NCBI GenBank assembly: GCA_000153385.1 | Contig: CH672375.1 | Location: 230,352-294,351 of the forward strand | Reading direction: 5' to 3' | DNA: 64,000 nt | Source: Flavobacteria bacterium BBFL7 | Lineage (GTDB): Bacteria; Bacteroidota; Bacteroidia; Flavobacteriales; Flavobacteriaceae | Part shown: positions 23,959 through 33,060 of the stretch, in pieces | How the letters are laid out: every line of letters begins with the position of its first letter | Position numbering within the stretch: position 1 is the first letter of the stretch | Notes under the pieces: model-generated | Seen by the model: only the letters and a program-made list of their open reading frames with translations | Databases searched by the model: none | What the model was told of the DNA's origin: nothing | Translations under genes and position numbers: made by a program

Positions 23959-25674
23959 ATGAAACTTTATAAACCATTACTAATTTTATTGATACTATTA
24001 CAAAGTATTTTTTCATGGTCTCAAGTCAACCATGCGACCAACAATTATTTTCAAATATCACCTCGCATAGGTTATGATTTTCCATCATACCACAATAACA
24101 CGCCTTACATAAATTACAATGGTGGTCTTGAAGCTGGAATAAGCGTTGATTATTATTGGAACTGGATAGGTGTAGGTATAGATGTAGATTACATTAAGAA
24201 CAGTCCCGAAAGCATTTACCCTACAGATGGACTCATTGATTTTGACGGTTCTGCCTTTAATTCATTTAATGTGACAGAGGATGGAATTACCCGACTTTTC
24301 TATGGGATTGGTCCTAATTTTCAATACCGTAATGCGAGTAGAAACTTCAGTGCCGAGTTCAATTCTCGTGTAGGACTTGCATCCATAAAAGGCGGACGTG
24401 TATCTCATGAAGGTTCTACTGCTAATAGTACAGATGTTCCATTAAACTTTCATGCTGGATATGACGTGGGAAGTGCCTTGACCTTTAAGTTACAAACTAG
24501 ATTAAATTACTTTTTCAACCCAAATTGGGGAATCCATGCTGGTGCTTATTATATGAGGCATCTTAATGTAACCGAGTCTATCGAAAGTGGCGTCTCTACT
24601 GGATATCATGGATTTAATGATGATCAAGGAGCATTATTTTTATCACAACGTTCTTATAGACAACGAGAAGAGCCATGTGATTGTGACATTTCTTCAGTAG
24701 GAATTTTTGCTGGAGTTACATTTAAGCTCAATAAACATGATAAAGAAGAATGTCAAGTTTGCGATAAGTATAATTTAACTGTAATAGCTCGCGATAAATT
24801 TACCAAAGAACTATTACCTGATACTGAGGTCGTTCTTAAAGATACAGACGGAAATATAGTTCAAACAGGAACTTCAAACTCCTATGGTGCAGTTGTTTTT
24901 AACGACATTAAAAAAGATGACTATACTATAGAAGGAAAATTATATGATGTAAATCTAGAGGGAACTACAGCAGTAAAAAATGAATTCAAGGCAAACGAAA
25001 CTCTCCAAAAAGAAATGGTTTACAGTGATCTTAACTTTATTCTTAAAGGAAATGCAGTAGTATGTAATACAACAACAGCGCTAGATGGAGTCTCTGTAAT
25101 TTTAAATAATCTTACCGATGCGGAGCAAAAAAATACGATCACAAATATTCAAGGAGAATTTATTTTCAATGTAAAGCAAAAAGCTACCTATTCTCTACGT
25201 GGTAAAAAAGCAAACTACTTCTCACAAACAGAAACGATTTCTACAGAAAATTATGACCGTAGCACTACTCTATTTGTAAAATTAGAAGTATGTCTAGAAG
25301 AGGCAGACTGTGGTAAAGCAATCGCTCTTAAAAACATCCTATATGATTTAGACAAGTACTATATACGAGCAGATGCTGAACCTGAATTGAATAGACTTGT
25401 ACAATTTATGAAGGACAATCCTGGAGTGCGTATTGAGATTTCCTCTCATACAGATTCTAGAGGTTCAAACGCCTATAACAAAACACTTTCTCAAAACCGT
25501 GCTAGTGCCGCTAGAGATTATATCGCTTCTCAGGGAATAGATGCTAATCGTGTAGTGGGAATAGGCTATGGAGAAACCAGACTTTTAAACCGCTGTGCAG
25601 ACGGTATTGAGTGCAGCGCTGCTGAACATCAAATCAATCGTAGAACAGAGATGAAAGTAATCTGTCCAAAATAA
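23959..25674 (+). CDS. OmpA-family outer membrane protein with carboxypeptidase-regulatory-like domains
   Basis: The 571-residue protein has a signal peptide (ending near FSWSQ, residue 22). A beta-barrel-like region (about 25-265) rich in aromatic and glycine residues follows. Two carboxypeptidase-regulatory-like sandwiches come next (about 272-350, DTEVVLKDTDGNIVQTG; and 355-440, LDGVSVILNNLTD), then an OmpA peptidoglycan-binding domain (about 450-571, with ISSHTDSRGSNAYNKTLSQNRASAARDYI). It should tie the outer membrane to the cell wall. The middle domains are a common Bacteroidetes addition. A hairpin follows at 25692-25717. Confidence 0.85.
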   Translation: MKLYKPLLILLILLQSIFSWSQVNHATNNYFQISPRIGYDFPSYHNNTPYINYNGGLEAGISVDYYWNWIGVGIDVDYIKNSPESIYPTDGLIDFDGSAFNSFNVTEDGITRLFYGIGPNFQYRNASRNFSAEFNSRVGLASIKGGRVSHEGSTANSTDVPLNFHAGYDVGSALTFKLQTRLNYFFNPNWGIHAGAYYMRHLNVTESIESGVSTGYHGFNDDQGALFLSQRSYRQREEPCDCDISSVGIFAGVTFKLNKHDKEECQVCDKYNLTVIARDKFTKELLPDTEVVLKDTDGNIVQTGTSNSYGAVVFNDIKKDDYTIEGKLYDVNLEGTTAVKNEFKANETLQKEMVYSDLNFILKGNAVVCNTTTALDGVSVILNNLTDAEQKNTITNIQGEFIFNVKQKATYSLRGKKANYFSQTETISTENYDRSTTLFVKLEVCLEEADCGKAIALKNILYDLDKYYIRADAEPELNRLVQFMKDNPGVRIEISSHTDSRGSNAYNKTLSQNRASAARDYIASQGIDANRVVGIGYGETRLLNRCADGIECSAAEHQINRRTEMKVICPK

Positions 25675-25691
25675 TTCATTTATAACACAAT

Positions 25692-25717
25692 ATCTCTGTC
25701 ACGGATGTGGCAGAGAT
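25692..25717 (+). terminator. terminator hairpin after the OmpA-family gene
   Basis: ATCTCTGTCAC pairs with GTGGCAGAGAT (one wobble pair) around a GGAT loop. It lies between 25674 and 25732. Confidence 0.55.
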
Positions 25718-25731
25718 TAAAAATAGAAAAC

Positions 25732-26619
25732 ATGAAAAATATTATAAGTAATTTTAAAATAATAGGACTAAGCTTCTTAGCTATTATGATTCTTTCCTGC
25801 GACGGCGACGAAGTTTGCGGCTACACTGGAGATAATGATCCCGATTGCCCTAACCTAGAAGCAAACATAGGAGATGATTGTGACAGTAATGGTGACACCT
25901 TACTCGACGGAACGGTAAATGAGTTTTGTGAGTGTATTGGGGAGATGATGCCTACTGTAGCATGTGATGATTTCATGCAAAATGTGGACTTTGAAGTAGT
26001 AACAGGAGATGTAAACGCCAGTATCGATCAAGATATAAACCTTGCAACTTCTTGGGGTCCTTTATGGGGCAGTGGTAGCGGCTCAGCTAGCCTTGCAGAT
26101 TTATGGGACTCATCATCTACATTACCAAGTGGATTTGTTCATCCTACTCCTTCTTCAGGAAACTATGCAGGAATGTGGATAGAAAATTCAAATGCTGCTA
26201 GCCCTAGTTTTAGGGAAGGAATGTTTAACCAGCTCAGTACATCCATTTTACCTTCTACAGGAAGTTATGTCATGTCTTTCAATCATGCAGTTATGGGCAT
26301 CACAGTAAATAATGATGTAAAAATAGGCGTGTATGGTGTGAACTTTAGTGGGACACTTCCACCTAACCCTACCAGTATGCAAACTCCATCTAATCTAGAT
26401 TTATATGGTCCAGGAAACTCTGTTTTATTAGGTGAAATTTTAGTTCCTGCGGGATCTTCAAACACATACACAACAGCAAGTCTCAGTTTTGACACCAATA
26501 GCTTAACTATGCCAGCAGCTGGGTTTACACATATTATGATTACTCACAGTCATATCGTATTACCTGATTTTGGTAGAATGTTCATCGCATTTGACGATTA
26601 CTGTTTAATTAGTGAATAA
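25732..26619 (+). CDS. secreted lipoprotein of unknown function
   Basis: The 295-residue protein begins MKNIISNFKIIGLSFLAIMILSC, a lipoprotein signal with the acylated Cys near residue 23. An upstream in-frame ATG at 25705 lies inside the terminator hairpin and is rejected. Residues about 25-80 are cysteine-rich and acidic (NIGDDCDSNGDTLLDGTVNEFCECIG), a short module seen in many Bacteroidetes surface proteins. The rest (about 85-295) is glycine/serine-rich and probably a beta-sandwich of the jelly-roll type (FREGMFNQLSTSILPSTGSYVMSF). No catalytic motif was found. Confidence 0.65.
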   Translation: MKNIISNFKIIGLSFLAIMILSCDGDEVCGYTGDNDPDCPNLEANIGDDCDSNGDTLLDGTVNEFCECIGEMMPTVACDDFMQNVDFEVVTGDVNASIDQDINLATSWGPLWGSGSGSASLADLWDSSSTLPSGFVHPTPSSGNYAGMWIENSNAASPSFREGMFNQLSTSILPSTGSYVMSFNHAVMGITVNNDVKIGVYGVNFSGTLPPNPTSMQTPSNLDLYGPGNSVLLGEILVPAGSSNTYTTASLSFDTNSLTMPAAGFTHIMITHSHIVLPDFGRMFIAFDDYCLISE

Positions 26620-26634
26620 TGATTTTTAAGGGGA

Positions 26635-26666
26635 CAGCGTAGTGCAGAGCAATCTCGCTGCGCTGG
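26635..26666 (+). terminator. weak terminator-like hairpin
   Basis: AGCG and CGCT arms enclose GCAGAG/CTC-type pairings, followed by TTCTTTTA. The fold is imperfect. Confidence 0.3.
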
Positions 26667-26683
26667 TTCTTTTATAATATTTC

Positions 26684-26697
26684 GCTTTCGCGAAAGC
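26684..26697. repeat. palindromic repeat GCTTTCGCGAAAGC
   Basis: Perfect intergenic copy upstream of the lipoprotein gene at 26755. Confidence 0.85.
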
Positions 26698-26754
26698 GAT
26701 TCTAACGATAATAAAAAAACATATACCTTTAAAACTTACTTAAAACCCAACCTT

Positions 26755-27273
26755 ATGAAAACTAAACAAATTACTTATTTATTACTAGCATGTATTGTTG
26801 TACTAGTTACCGCTTGCAACTGGCCTACATCATCTTCAGATGACGATATAACACTTGATTGTTCTGGAGACAACGGGCAAATTAATCGAGATATAGCTGT
26901 AGGTATGGTAAGACAATATGAAGCTATTAGAAATTCAACTGTTAATGACGATACAATCGTATATCGAGATACGAGTGACACGATTGTTAATTTTAACCAT
27001 TCCACTGAAGTCTTTTTTAAGCTTGAGGATATGAAATGTTTTATTGAACATGTAGAAAGTTATGATGGTAACTATGATAACTTAGGAATTAGAGCATACT
27101 TAGCTGCAAGTAATGACCAGAACGGGACTCTAACGAGCACGATCATTTTTGTGCCAGCAGGAACAACAGCGGGCAATAGAAGTAGTGATATTCCTAATAT
27201 TCCAGGAGGAAATGTTCTTAATCATGGTACTGCAGGAATGCCACCATCTGGAAATCAAATAACTAATCCATAA
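26755..27273 (+). CDS. small lipoprotein at the head of a two-component operon
   Basis: The 172-residue protein has a lipoprotein signal ending VTAC (Cys21). I do not recognise the rest. The central part (GQINRDIAVGMVRQYEAIRNSTVND, FKLEDMKCFIEHVES) looks globular, and the tail is rich in Gly, Pro and Asn. It is followed after 3 bases by a membrane protein and then by a histidine kinase and a response regulator. It may be a periplasmic sensor or accessory of that pathway, but this is only inference from context. Confidence 0.6.
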   Translation: MKTKQITYLLLACIVVLVTACNWPTSSSDDDITLDCSGDNGQINRDIAVGMVRQYEAIRNSTVNDDTIVYRDTSDTIVNFNHSTEVFFKLEDMKCFIEHVESYDGNYDNLGIRAYLAASNDQNGTLTSTIIFVPAGTTAGNRSSDIPNIPGGNVLNHGTAGMPPSGNQITNP

Positions 27274-27276
27274 GAA

Positions 27277-27909
27277 GTGGATTTTATATCAATTACTCAA
27301 TACTTTTTATATGGCAGTATGATAATTGCATTCATTTATGCAATTATCAACTGGCATATTTTGAAAAACACACCTGAAAAATGGTTAGTAGTTTTTCTCT
27401 CCATAACGGTTGTAATTGAATTATTTGCAAACTATTTCAAAAGAGTTGAAGAATCTAATTTATTAATTTTCAGTAATTTAGTTATAATTCTAACTAATAT
27501 AATTTTGTTCATTTGGTTTTATGAATACATAAAAAACGCCAAATTATTAATTACTAGTATATCCATAGGATTATTATCTTTTTTAATCAATATGTTTTAC
27601 CAAAATTTTCTTTTTGAAATTTTTTACTATTCCAATTTTATTATTTCAATAATTATTTTGATCAACGTGTTTGTCTACTTACAACAACTATTAAATAATA
27701 GTGAAGTCCTACATTTCAAAAAGATACCTGCATTTTGGATATCAATAGCAGTAATCATTTATCAATTAAACTTAGTTGTCATTTTCTTCTTAATACAAGA
27801 ATTAATCACGATTCATAAAAACATCTTTTATTCAATAATTACTATATCAAGTTTAGTTTTATACGGTAGCATAATTTATGGAATTAAACTTAGAAAATTA
27901 AATGGATAA
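27277..27909 (+). CDS. seven-helix membrane protein of a LytS/LytTR operon
   Basis: The 210-residue protein is almost entirely hydrophobic and shows seven likely membrane helices (about 5-25, 36-50, 60-82, 86-103, 110-135, 148-173 and 180-203). I do not recognise a family. It uses GTG at 27277, 3 bases after the lipoprotein stop; the next ATG is 42 bases inside the first helix. It overlaps the kinase gene by 8 bases. A separate 7TM protein next to a kinase that has only one helix suggests a sensory membrane module encoded apart from the kinase. The DNA is more AT-rich than its neighbours, as expected for such a protein. Confidence 0.65.
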   Translation: MDFISITQYFLYGSMIIAFIYAIINWHILKNTPEKWLVVFLSITVVIELFANYFKRVEESNLLIFSNLVIILTNIILFIWFYEYIKNAKLLITSISIGLLSFLINMFYQNFLFEIFYYSNFIISIIILINVFVYLQQLLNNSEVLHFKKIPAFWISIAVIIYQLNLVVIFFLIQELITIHKNIFYSIITISSLVLYGSIIYGIKLRKLNG

Positions 27910-28702
27910 TCTAGCGATAACATATCTATTTCTATTTATATTAATACTAGTTATAGTGCTAGGAATGGTGTTTTTATTTATAACCTTCAACAATCGCAAA
28001 AACCAGCTTCTCCAACAACAACTAGAAGACCAACTAGCTGCCCAAAAGAAGCAATACGAGAGTGAGCTTAATGCCTTGCGCAGCCAGCTCAATCCGCATT
28101 TTGTGCATAATAGTTTAAATGCTATCCAGTATTATATCCAGCGCAATGAGGTCGAGATAAGCGAAGATTATCTTACCAAGTTTTCAAAATTAATGCGTCT
28201 CTTTTTTGATTATTCTCGTACCAAAACTATTACACTTAAAGAAGAAATAGCCTTCATTAAAAAATATCTAGATATTGAAAAACTAAGGTTTGAAGATAAA
28301 ATATCTTACAAAATAAATGTGGATAAGGAACTTGATTTGAATGATTTAGAAATCCCTACCATGCTATTACAACCCATGTTAGAAAACTCTGTAAATCATG
28401 GGATTTTTCATAAATCCACGTCAGGAACTATACATGTAGAATTTCTTAAAACCGAAATTGAAAACAAATATCAAATCATCATTAAAGATGACGGAATAGG
28501 AATCAATAAGACTAAAAAACACAATAAAAACACCACTGGCACGGCAAAGGCACACTCTAGTGCTGTTATTGCAGAACGATTAGATATTTTAAACGATAGT
28601 GGTGACTGGAACATCTCCTACTCTATCCATGACCGGTCTGATATTGATGACGGTACAGGTACCATCGTTCAATTAACCATTCAAAATTTAAGTGACTTAT
28701 GA
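27902..28702 (+). CDS. LytS-type sensor histidine kinase
   Basis: The 266-residue protein has one membrane helix (about 6-28), a glutamine-rich coiled coil (32-60), and a His_kinase domain with phospho-accepting His66 in SQLNPHFVHNSLNAIQYY. The ATPase part keeps PTMLLQPMLENSVNHGI and DDGIGI. Such kinases phosphorylate LytTR-type regulators. It has no sensing domain of its own beyond the helix, so input probably comes from the 7TM protein or lipoprotein before it. Its stop overlaps the start of the regulator as ATGA. Confidence 0.88.
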   Translation: MDNLAITYLFLFILILVIVLGMVFLFITFNNRKNQLLQQQLEDQLAAQKKQYESELNALRSQLNPHFVHNSLNAIQYYIQRNEVEISEDYLTKFSKLMRLFFDYSRTKTITLKEEIAFIKKYLDIEKLRFEDKISYKINVDKELDLNDLEIPTMLLQPMLENSVNHGIFHKSTSGTIHVEFLKTEIENKYQIIIKDDGIGINKTKKHNKNTTGTAKAHSSAVIAERLDILNDSGDWNISYSIHDRSDIDDGTGTIVQLTIQNLSDL

Positions 28703-29445
28703 GCATAAAAACTATTTTAATAGATGATGAGCCTAAGGCTATCGCTATACTTAAAAATAAGATTGAACGCTTATGTCCAGATCTAGAAATCGTAGCAACG
28801 ATAGAAAAACCAGCACTCGCATTTGACATTATAAACGAGTTACAACCACAACTAGTATTTATAGATATCGCCATGCCAGGCATGAGCGGTTTTGACGTAT
28901 TAGAACAGTTTAAAAAACCGCAATTCGAAATCATATTTGCCACAGCTTTTGATCAATATGCCTTAGACGCTATTAAACAATGCGCTATAGGATACCTAGT
29001 TAAGCCTATTGATAATGAAGACCTTGTAGAAGCAGTCACTAATGCTACAACAAATATCGAGCAAAAAAATGCACTAGTTAAAAACACGCAACTTCTCGAA
29101 AACATCAATCAAGAAAACTTTCATAAAAAGAAAATTGTCATTCCATCTACTGATGGATTAGAGTTTGTAAAAGTTAAAAGTATCACGCATTGCGAAGGCG
29201 TTGATGGATATACTAAAATTCACTTTACTAACCGTAAACCCATTCTTAGCTCCAGTAGCATTGGTCATTTTAAAAAACTACTATCGCATCCAGATTTTTA
29301 CCATGTTCACAAATCTTATGTAACAAATACTAATCATATCATCAAGTATTTAAACGATGGATATGTGACCTTAACAGGTGATGTCACCATACCAGTCGCA
29401 AGAGCAAAACGTGCAGAGTTTTTAGAAAAATTTCGTAATGTTTAG
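28699..29445 (+). CDS. LytTR-family response regulator
   Basis: The 248-residue protein has a receiver domain (1-120) with acidic pocket DDEP and phospho-acceptor Asp56 in VFIDIAMPG. A C-terminal LytTR DNA-binding domain (about 140-245) has FVKVKSITHCEGVDGYTKIHF and FYHVHKSYVTNTNHI. It is translationally coupled to the kinase. Targets are unknown; the operon itself or nearby surface proteins are possible. The gene ends 2 bases before the convergent glycosylase gene. Confidence 0.9.
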   Translation: MSIKTILIDDEPKAIAILKNKIERLCPDLEIVATIEKPALAFDIINELQPQLVFIDIAMPGMSGFDVLEQFKKPQFEIIFATAFDQYALDAIKQCAIGYLVKPIDNEDLVEAVTNATTNIEQKNALVKNTQLLENINQENFHKKKIVIPSTDGLEFVKVKSITHCEGVDGYTKIHFTNRKPILSSSSIGHFKKLLSHPDFYHVHKSYVTNTNHIIKYLNDGYVTLTGDVTIPVARAKRAEFLEKFRNV

Positions 29446-29447
29446 TA

Positions 29448-30053
29448 TTATCGTTTACTTACATATGTACTCGAGTTCAAGTAAAAACGCCATGGCAAAT
29501 TCTTATCTTCACCAGCATAATCGATTCCAATTCTAGTGGTTGATATAATATCGCTTTCGCGAAAGCGCAATAAATCACTCTTCTCTATCCATACTTCATC
29601 ACCGGTTAAATCTGCTCCATAGAACGATTTATCGAGAGCAAAGGCTTTACTAAAATTACCAGGTCCTGAGGTTAAGGTCTTATCTAGTTTCTTTTTACCT
29701 CTGCGTTTTAGCATGATGTCTATACCTTCTACAGGCTCTACCGCACGTATTAAAATAGCGTCTGCATTACCATCAGTATTTGTGATAATATTAAATAAAT
29801 GATGGATGCCATAACACAAGTAAACATAAGCAACGCCACCTGGCTCATACATCACCTTAGTACGATCTGTAAAACGACCTAAATGTGCGTGACAAGCCTT
29901 ATCATCATAACCACGATAAGCCTCAGTTTCTGTAATTATGCCGCTTGTTAGTTCACCGTTAATATTACTTACAATCTTTTTACCTATTAAATCTCGCGAT
30001 AAGGCAACGACATCGTGATGCTGATAATATAAATTAGGAAGCTTGTCTGGCAT
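29448..30053 (-). CDS. DNA-3-methyladenine glycosylase (AAG/Mpg family)
   Basis: This 201-residue base-excision repair enzyme removes alkylated and deaminated purines from DNA. It has the family blocks IITETEAYRGYDDKACHAHLGRFTDRTKVMY (with the catalytic Glu), GVAYVYLCYGIHHLFNIIT, AILIRAVEP and LTSGPGNFSKAF. The length fits the bacterial family (about 190-210). A palindromic repeat lies inside (29553-29566) and encodes part of LRFRESD. It converges with the response regulator, with 2 bases between. Confidence 0.92.
   Translation of the reverse strand: MPDKLPNLYYQHHDVVALSRDLIGKKIVSNINGELTSGIITETEAYRGYDDKACHAHLGRFTDRTKVMYEPGGVAYVYLCYGIHHLFNIITNTDGNADAILIRAVEPVEGIDIMLKRRGKKKLDKTLTSGPGNFSKAFALDKSFYGADLTGDEVWIEKSDLLRFRESDIISTTRIGIDYAGEDKNLPWRFYLNSSTYVSKR
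29553..29566. repeat. palindromic repeat GCTTTCGCGAAAGC
   Basis: Perfect copy inside the glycosylase gene, encoding part of RFRES. Confidence 0.85.
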
Positions 30054-30105
30054 GGATAATCAATTGAAAACACTAATTTAAACCTTGCAACGTTTTTCTA
30101 TTGTT

Positions 30106-30945
30106 ATGAAGATGATAAAATACCTTTTCTTATTAATTACCTCTTTAGGATATTCTCAAGTATCGACTGAAGAATTATCTATATACTTTGAAACCGATAG
30201 TGCAATACTTACAGAGCAATCAATTAAAAATCTAGAAGCTCGATTAATTGTAGATCAGACAACAAAAATAACCGCAATTGCTCTAATTGGTTACTGTGAT
30301 GATCGTGGTAGTGTTTCTTACAACCAGCAACTCGCGACTAACAGAGTTCAATCAGTAATCAATTATCTAAAACCACGATTTACAGACAATTATTTTCAAC
30401 AGAAAATTGTGGGCGAGGTACCATTAAAGAATCGTAGCAATATAAAAGCGCAACGTTATAGAAATAGACGAGTGGAAATAAGTGTAACCTATAAAAGAAC
30501 AATAGATATACCTAAAGCTGTGGTTAACGATAGTATTGAAAAATACCGTTCTTATGATATCTTAAAAGATAGTCTTCAAATAGGTGATAAACTAGTTTTT
30601 AATAATGTCATATTTTATCCAGGACGACATGTTTTAAGGGAATCTTCTTTTCCTGTAATGGACTCCATCATCAACTCTTTACTACTTCACAAAAAATATG
30701 AAATCGAGATACAAGGCCATATATGCTGTCTATCTCCTGGTGTTTATGGACGTGACATGGACACAGGCCAATGGAATCTATCAAAAGCTAGAGCAGAACA
30801 AGTAAAACGTTTTCTCGTTAAATATGGAGTCGCTGCTGATCGTCTAACGACCATAGGAAAACAGGCTAATTTTAAAACCGGAAAAGGTGATTTTTATGAC
30901 CGTAGAGTTGAGATTCATATCACGGGAATACGTGAAGATGATTAA
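30106..30945 (+). CDS. protein with two tandem OmpA-like domains
   Basis: The 279-residue protein starts MKMIKYLFLLITSLGYSQ, a signal peptide. I chose this ATG over a TTG 21 bases upstream for that reason. An OmpA-like domain at about 20-135 (YFETDSAIL, ALIGYCDDRGSVSYNQQLATNRVQSVINYL, RYRNRRVEI) is followed by a second at about 165-279 (FNNVIFYPGRHVL, IQGHICCL, WNLSKARAEQVKRFLVKYGVAADRL, FYDRRVEIHI). Both keep the arginine-containing repeat end. It would bind peptidoglycan in the periplasm. Two such domains without a barrel are unusual. Confidence 0.8.
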   Translation: MKMIKYLFLLITSLGYSQVSTEELSIYFETDSAILTEQSIKNLEARLIVDQTTKITAIALIGYCDDRGSVSYNQQLATNRVQSVINYLKPRFTDNYFQQKIVGEVPLKNRSNIKAQRYRNRRVEISVTYKRTIDIPKAVVNDSIEKYRSYDILKDSLQIGDKLVFNNVIFYPGRHVLRESSFPVMDSIINSLLLHKKYEIEIQGHICCLSPGVYGRDMDTGQWNLSKARAEQVKRFLVKYGVAADRLTTIGKQANFKTGKGDFYDRRVEIHITGIREDD

Positions 30946-31050
30946 AAATAGTCAACCTGATATTTTCATATTCTAAACTTGAAATTTTAAAACTAAATCT
31001 CTTATCAGTTACACATACTAGGACAGCTGTATTTTACTGTAAAAACGAGC

Positions 31051-31058
31051 TATCTTTG
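31051..31058 (+). promoter_or_regulatory. promoter -7 box of the DEAD-box helicase gene
   Basis: TATCTTTG matches TAnnTTTG and gives a leader of about 14 bases. No clear -33 element is seen. Confidence 0.5.
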
Positions 31059-31077
31059 CAAGGTATAAAATCAACAT

Positions 31078-32211
31078 ATGTCTTTTGAATCCTTAGGATT
31101 ATCTAACCAATTACTTTTTGCCTTAAGAGAAAATCAATTCTCTCACCCTACACCTATTCAAAAGCTAGCCATGCCGGATATTCTAGCTGGTAAAGATGTG
31201 CTAGGAATTGCAAAAACTGGATCTGGTAAAACCATGGCCTATGCCCTACCGCTTTTACAGCGATTAGAAGGAATTGAATCTGAAAACAGACATATTACCG
31301 CATTGATATTGGTACCTACCAGAGAACTAGCAGCGCAGGTAAGTGAGGTTTTTATTCCATATTCTAAAGCTTTAACAAAGCCGTTGATTACTATGGCCGT
31401 TTATGGAGGTGCTTCCATCAATCCGCAAATGCGTAAGATGAATAACGTCGATATTCTAGTAGCGACACCTGGTAGATTGTTAGAACTTATTGAAGCAAAC
31501 GCAGTGCATTTAAAAAATGTCAAAGCTTTAGTCCTCGATGAAGCCGATAAAATGTTAACTAAAGGTTTTAAAAAAGAACTCGACCAGATTCTAAAACTAT
31601 TACCTAATAAAAGACAAAACTTGTTATTCTCTGCAACATTAAGTGAAGATGTTGATGAATTACAAAGAGTTTTGCTGAATGATCCAGTAACAGCATCTGT
31701 AGAAGAAAAGGAAGAGGATATATCTTTAATTAAGCAAACAGGTTATCGAGTCACTGAGAATAAAAAAGGAGCATTATTAAGACATCTCATGAAAGAAAAA
31801 GAGATGACTCAAGTACTGATTTTTTGCTCTTCTACCTACCAAGTAGATCATGTAAATGATAAGCTTAAAAAGAATGGAATAGCCTCAAAAGCTATTCATA
31901 GTAAGAAAAGTCAAGGTGCAAGAAACTCTGCATTGAGCGAATTCAAATCTGGAGAATTAACAGCACTAGTCTCAACAGATCTACTCGCTCGCGGAATAGA
32001 CATCGAGTTTCTACCGTTTGTAGTTAATTATGAATTACCTCGATCTCCTAAAGACTTTGTCCACCGTATAGGAAGAACAGGTCGAGCTGAAAATCCAGGA
32101 GAAGCTATTACGTTCATAAGTTCAGAAGAGTCTCACCACTGGCGTGTGATTCAGAAGAAAATGAAAATCAAAGTATGGACTGAGGATTTGCCAGAGTGGA
32201 ATTCTAAGTAG
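31078..32211 (+). CDS. DEAD-box ATP-dependent RNA helicase
   Basis: The 377-residue protein has the full helicase motif set: the Q motif (FSHPTPIQKLAMP), AKTGSGKT, PTRELAAQ, TPGRL, DEAD, SAT, STDLLARGID and HRIGRTGR. It unwinds RNA duplexes, probably in ribosome assembly or cold adaptation. It stops soon after the second RecA domain, without the basic tail of RhlE or CsdA, so it is near the minimal size for the family. A short leader and a TATCTTTG promoter precede it. Confidence 0.9.
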   Translation: MSFESLGLSNQLLFALRENQFSHPTPIQKLAMPDILAGKDVLGIAKTGSGKTMAYALPLLQRLEGIESENRHITALILVPTRELAAQVSEVFIPYSKALTKPLITMAVYGGASINPQMRKMNNVDILVATPGRLLELIEANAVHLKNVKALVLDEADKMLTKGFKKELDQILKLLPNKRQNLLFSATLSEDVDELQRVLLNDPVTASVEEKEEDISLIKQTGYRVTENKKGALLRHLMKEKEMTQVLIFCSSTYQVDHVNDKLKKNGIASKAIHSKKSQGARNSALSEFKSGELTALVSTDLLARGIDIEFLPFVVNYELPRSPKDFVHRIGRTGRAENPGEAITFISSEESHHWRVIQKKMKIKVWTEDLPEWNSK

Positions 32212-32281
32212 GTCTTGAGTCTTTTAGTCCTCAGTCTGTAGTATTATATTTAGTGTAAAATCGCAGCTTTCTGATTCTGAT

Positions 32282-32341
32282 TTTAAGTTTAAGTTTAAGT
32301 TTAAGTTTAAGTTTAAGTTTAAGTTTAAGTTTAAATTTAAA
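32282..32341 (+). repeat. tandem hexanucleotide repeat (TTTAAG)8 plus two TTTAAA
   Basis: Eight perfect TTTAAG units and two TTTAAA units run without interruption for 60 bases. The tract ends 35 bases before the ATG of a lipoprotein gene. Such tracts change length by slippage, so it could alter expression. Confidence 0.9.
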
Positions 32342-32376
32342 CTACTTAAAGGCACAAAACTTGATGCTATCATCTC

Positions 32377-33060
32377 ATGAAAATATTTCTTCTATTTCTA
32401 TCGCTCTTTCTCTTGTGTTCTTGTAAAAAAGAAGTAAAAACGGCTATTACTGAAGAGCCTACTTTTGACTACAAGGCGTATTTGTTGAAGAATGATGAAA
32501 ATGTACTATCCGTTGAAATATCAAATTTTGACTCTGAACCTATTATTAAAGAACTAAAAAAAATACTGAATACTAGTTGCTTCGATGGCATTAAATTCAA
32601 CGCTGTTACCAAATACGGTATTATTAATTCTTCAGTGAGTCAGTTTTGTGAGAATACTGCTGTATGTGCTAGAGGTTTTGGTGTTACCGTAATCATCAAT
32701 AGAGATAATCAAATATTATTAGATGAAGAATTGGTTCACATCGATAATTTTCAATATTTAGAAATAGAGAATTATTTCAATCGATTCGATAAGAAAAATT
32801 GTTATTTAACTATTTATAATGATAAATATGCAAATCAAGAAATTGTAGATACGGTTGTACAATCATTTATATCTTCATATATAAGATATACTGAAAAATT
32901 GAGTAAAAAGAACTTTTATCAACCATTAAGAAATCTCAACTCAAGAGAATTGGATTCATTAAAAAATATATCTTCATTTTATTTCCATTTCAAGGAAGAA
33001 AACATTTATTCACCAGCGCCAACTGTGCCAGCGGCTTCTGAAATCAACAACGAGTTTTAA
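32377..33060 (+). CDS. lipoprotein, first of a paralogous pair
   Basis: The 227-residue protein has signal MKIFLLFLSLFLLCSC, with the lipid-modified Cys at residue 16. It shares order and motifs with the next gene: TFDYKAYLL near the start, a pair of cysteines in mid-protein, then VIINRDNQILLDEE and a C-terminal helix. The block after IINRDNQILLDEELV recalls the periplasmic fold of ExbD/TolR, but without a membrane anchor or the key Asp; this is a weak inference. The stop overlaps the next ATG (TAATG). The microsatellite lies upstream. Confidence 0.65.
   Translation: MKIFLLFLSLFLLCSCKKEVKTAITEEPTFDYKAYLLKNDENVLSVEISNFDSEPIIKELKKILNTSCFDGIKFNAVTKYGIINSSVSQFCENTAVCARGFGVTVIINRDNQILLDEELVHIDNFQYLEIENYFNRFDKKNCYLTIYNDKYANQEIVDTVVQSFISSYIRYTEKLSKKNFYQPLRNLNSRELDSLKNISSFYFHFKEENIYSPAPTVPAASEINNEF

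Noticed and set aside
32282-32341. TTTAAG repeat as a telomere or CRISPR element
   Set aside because: It is a short perfect hexamer tract with no spacers and lies in ordinary intergenic DNA.
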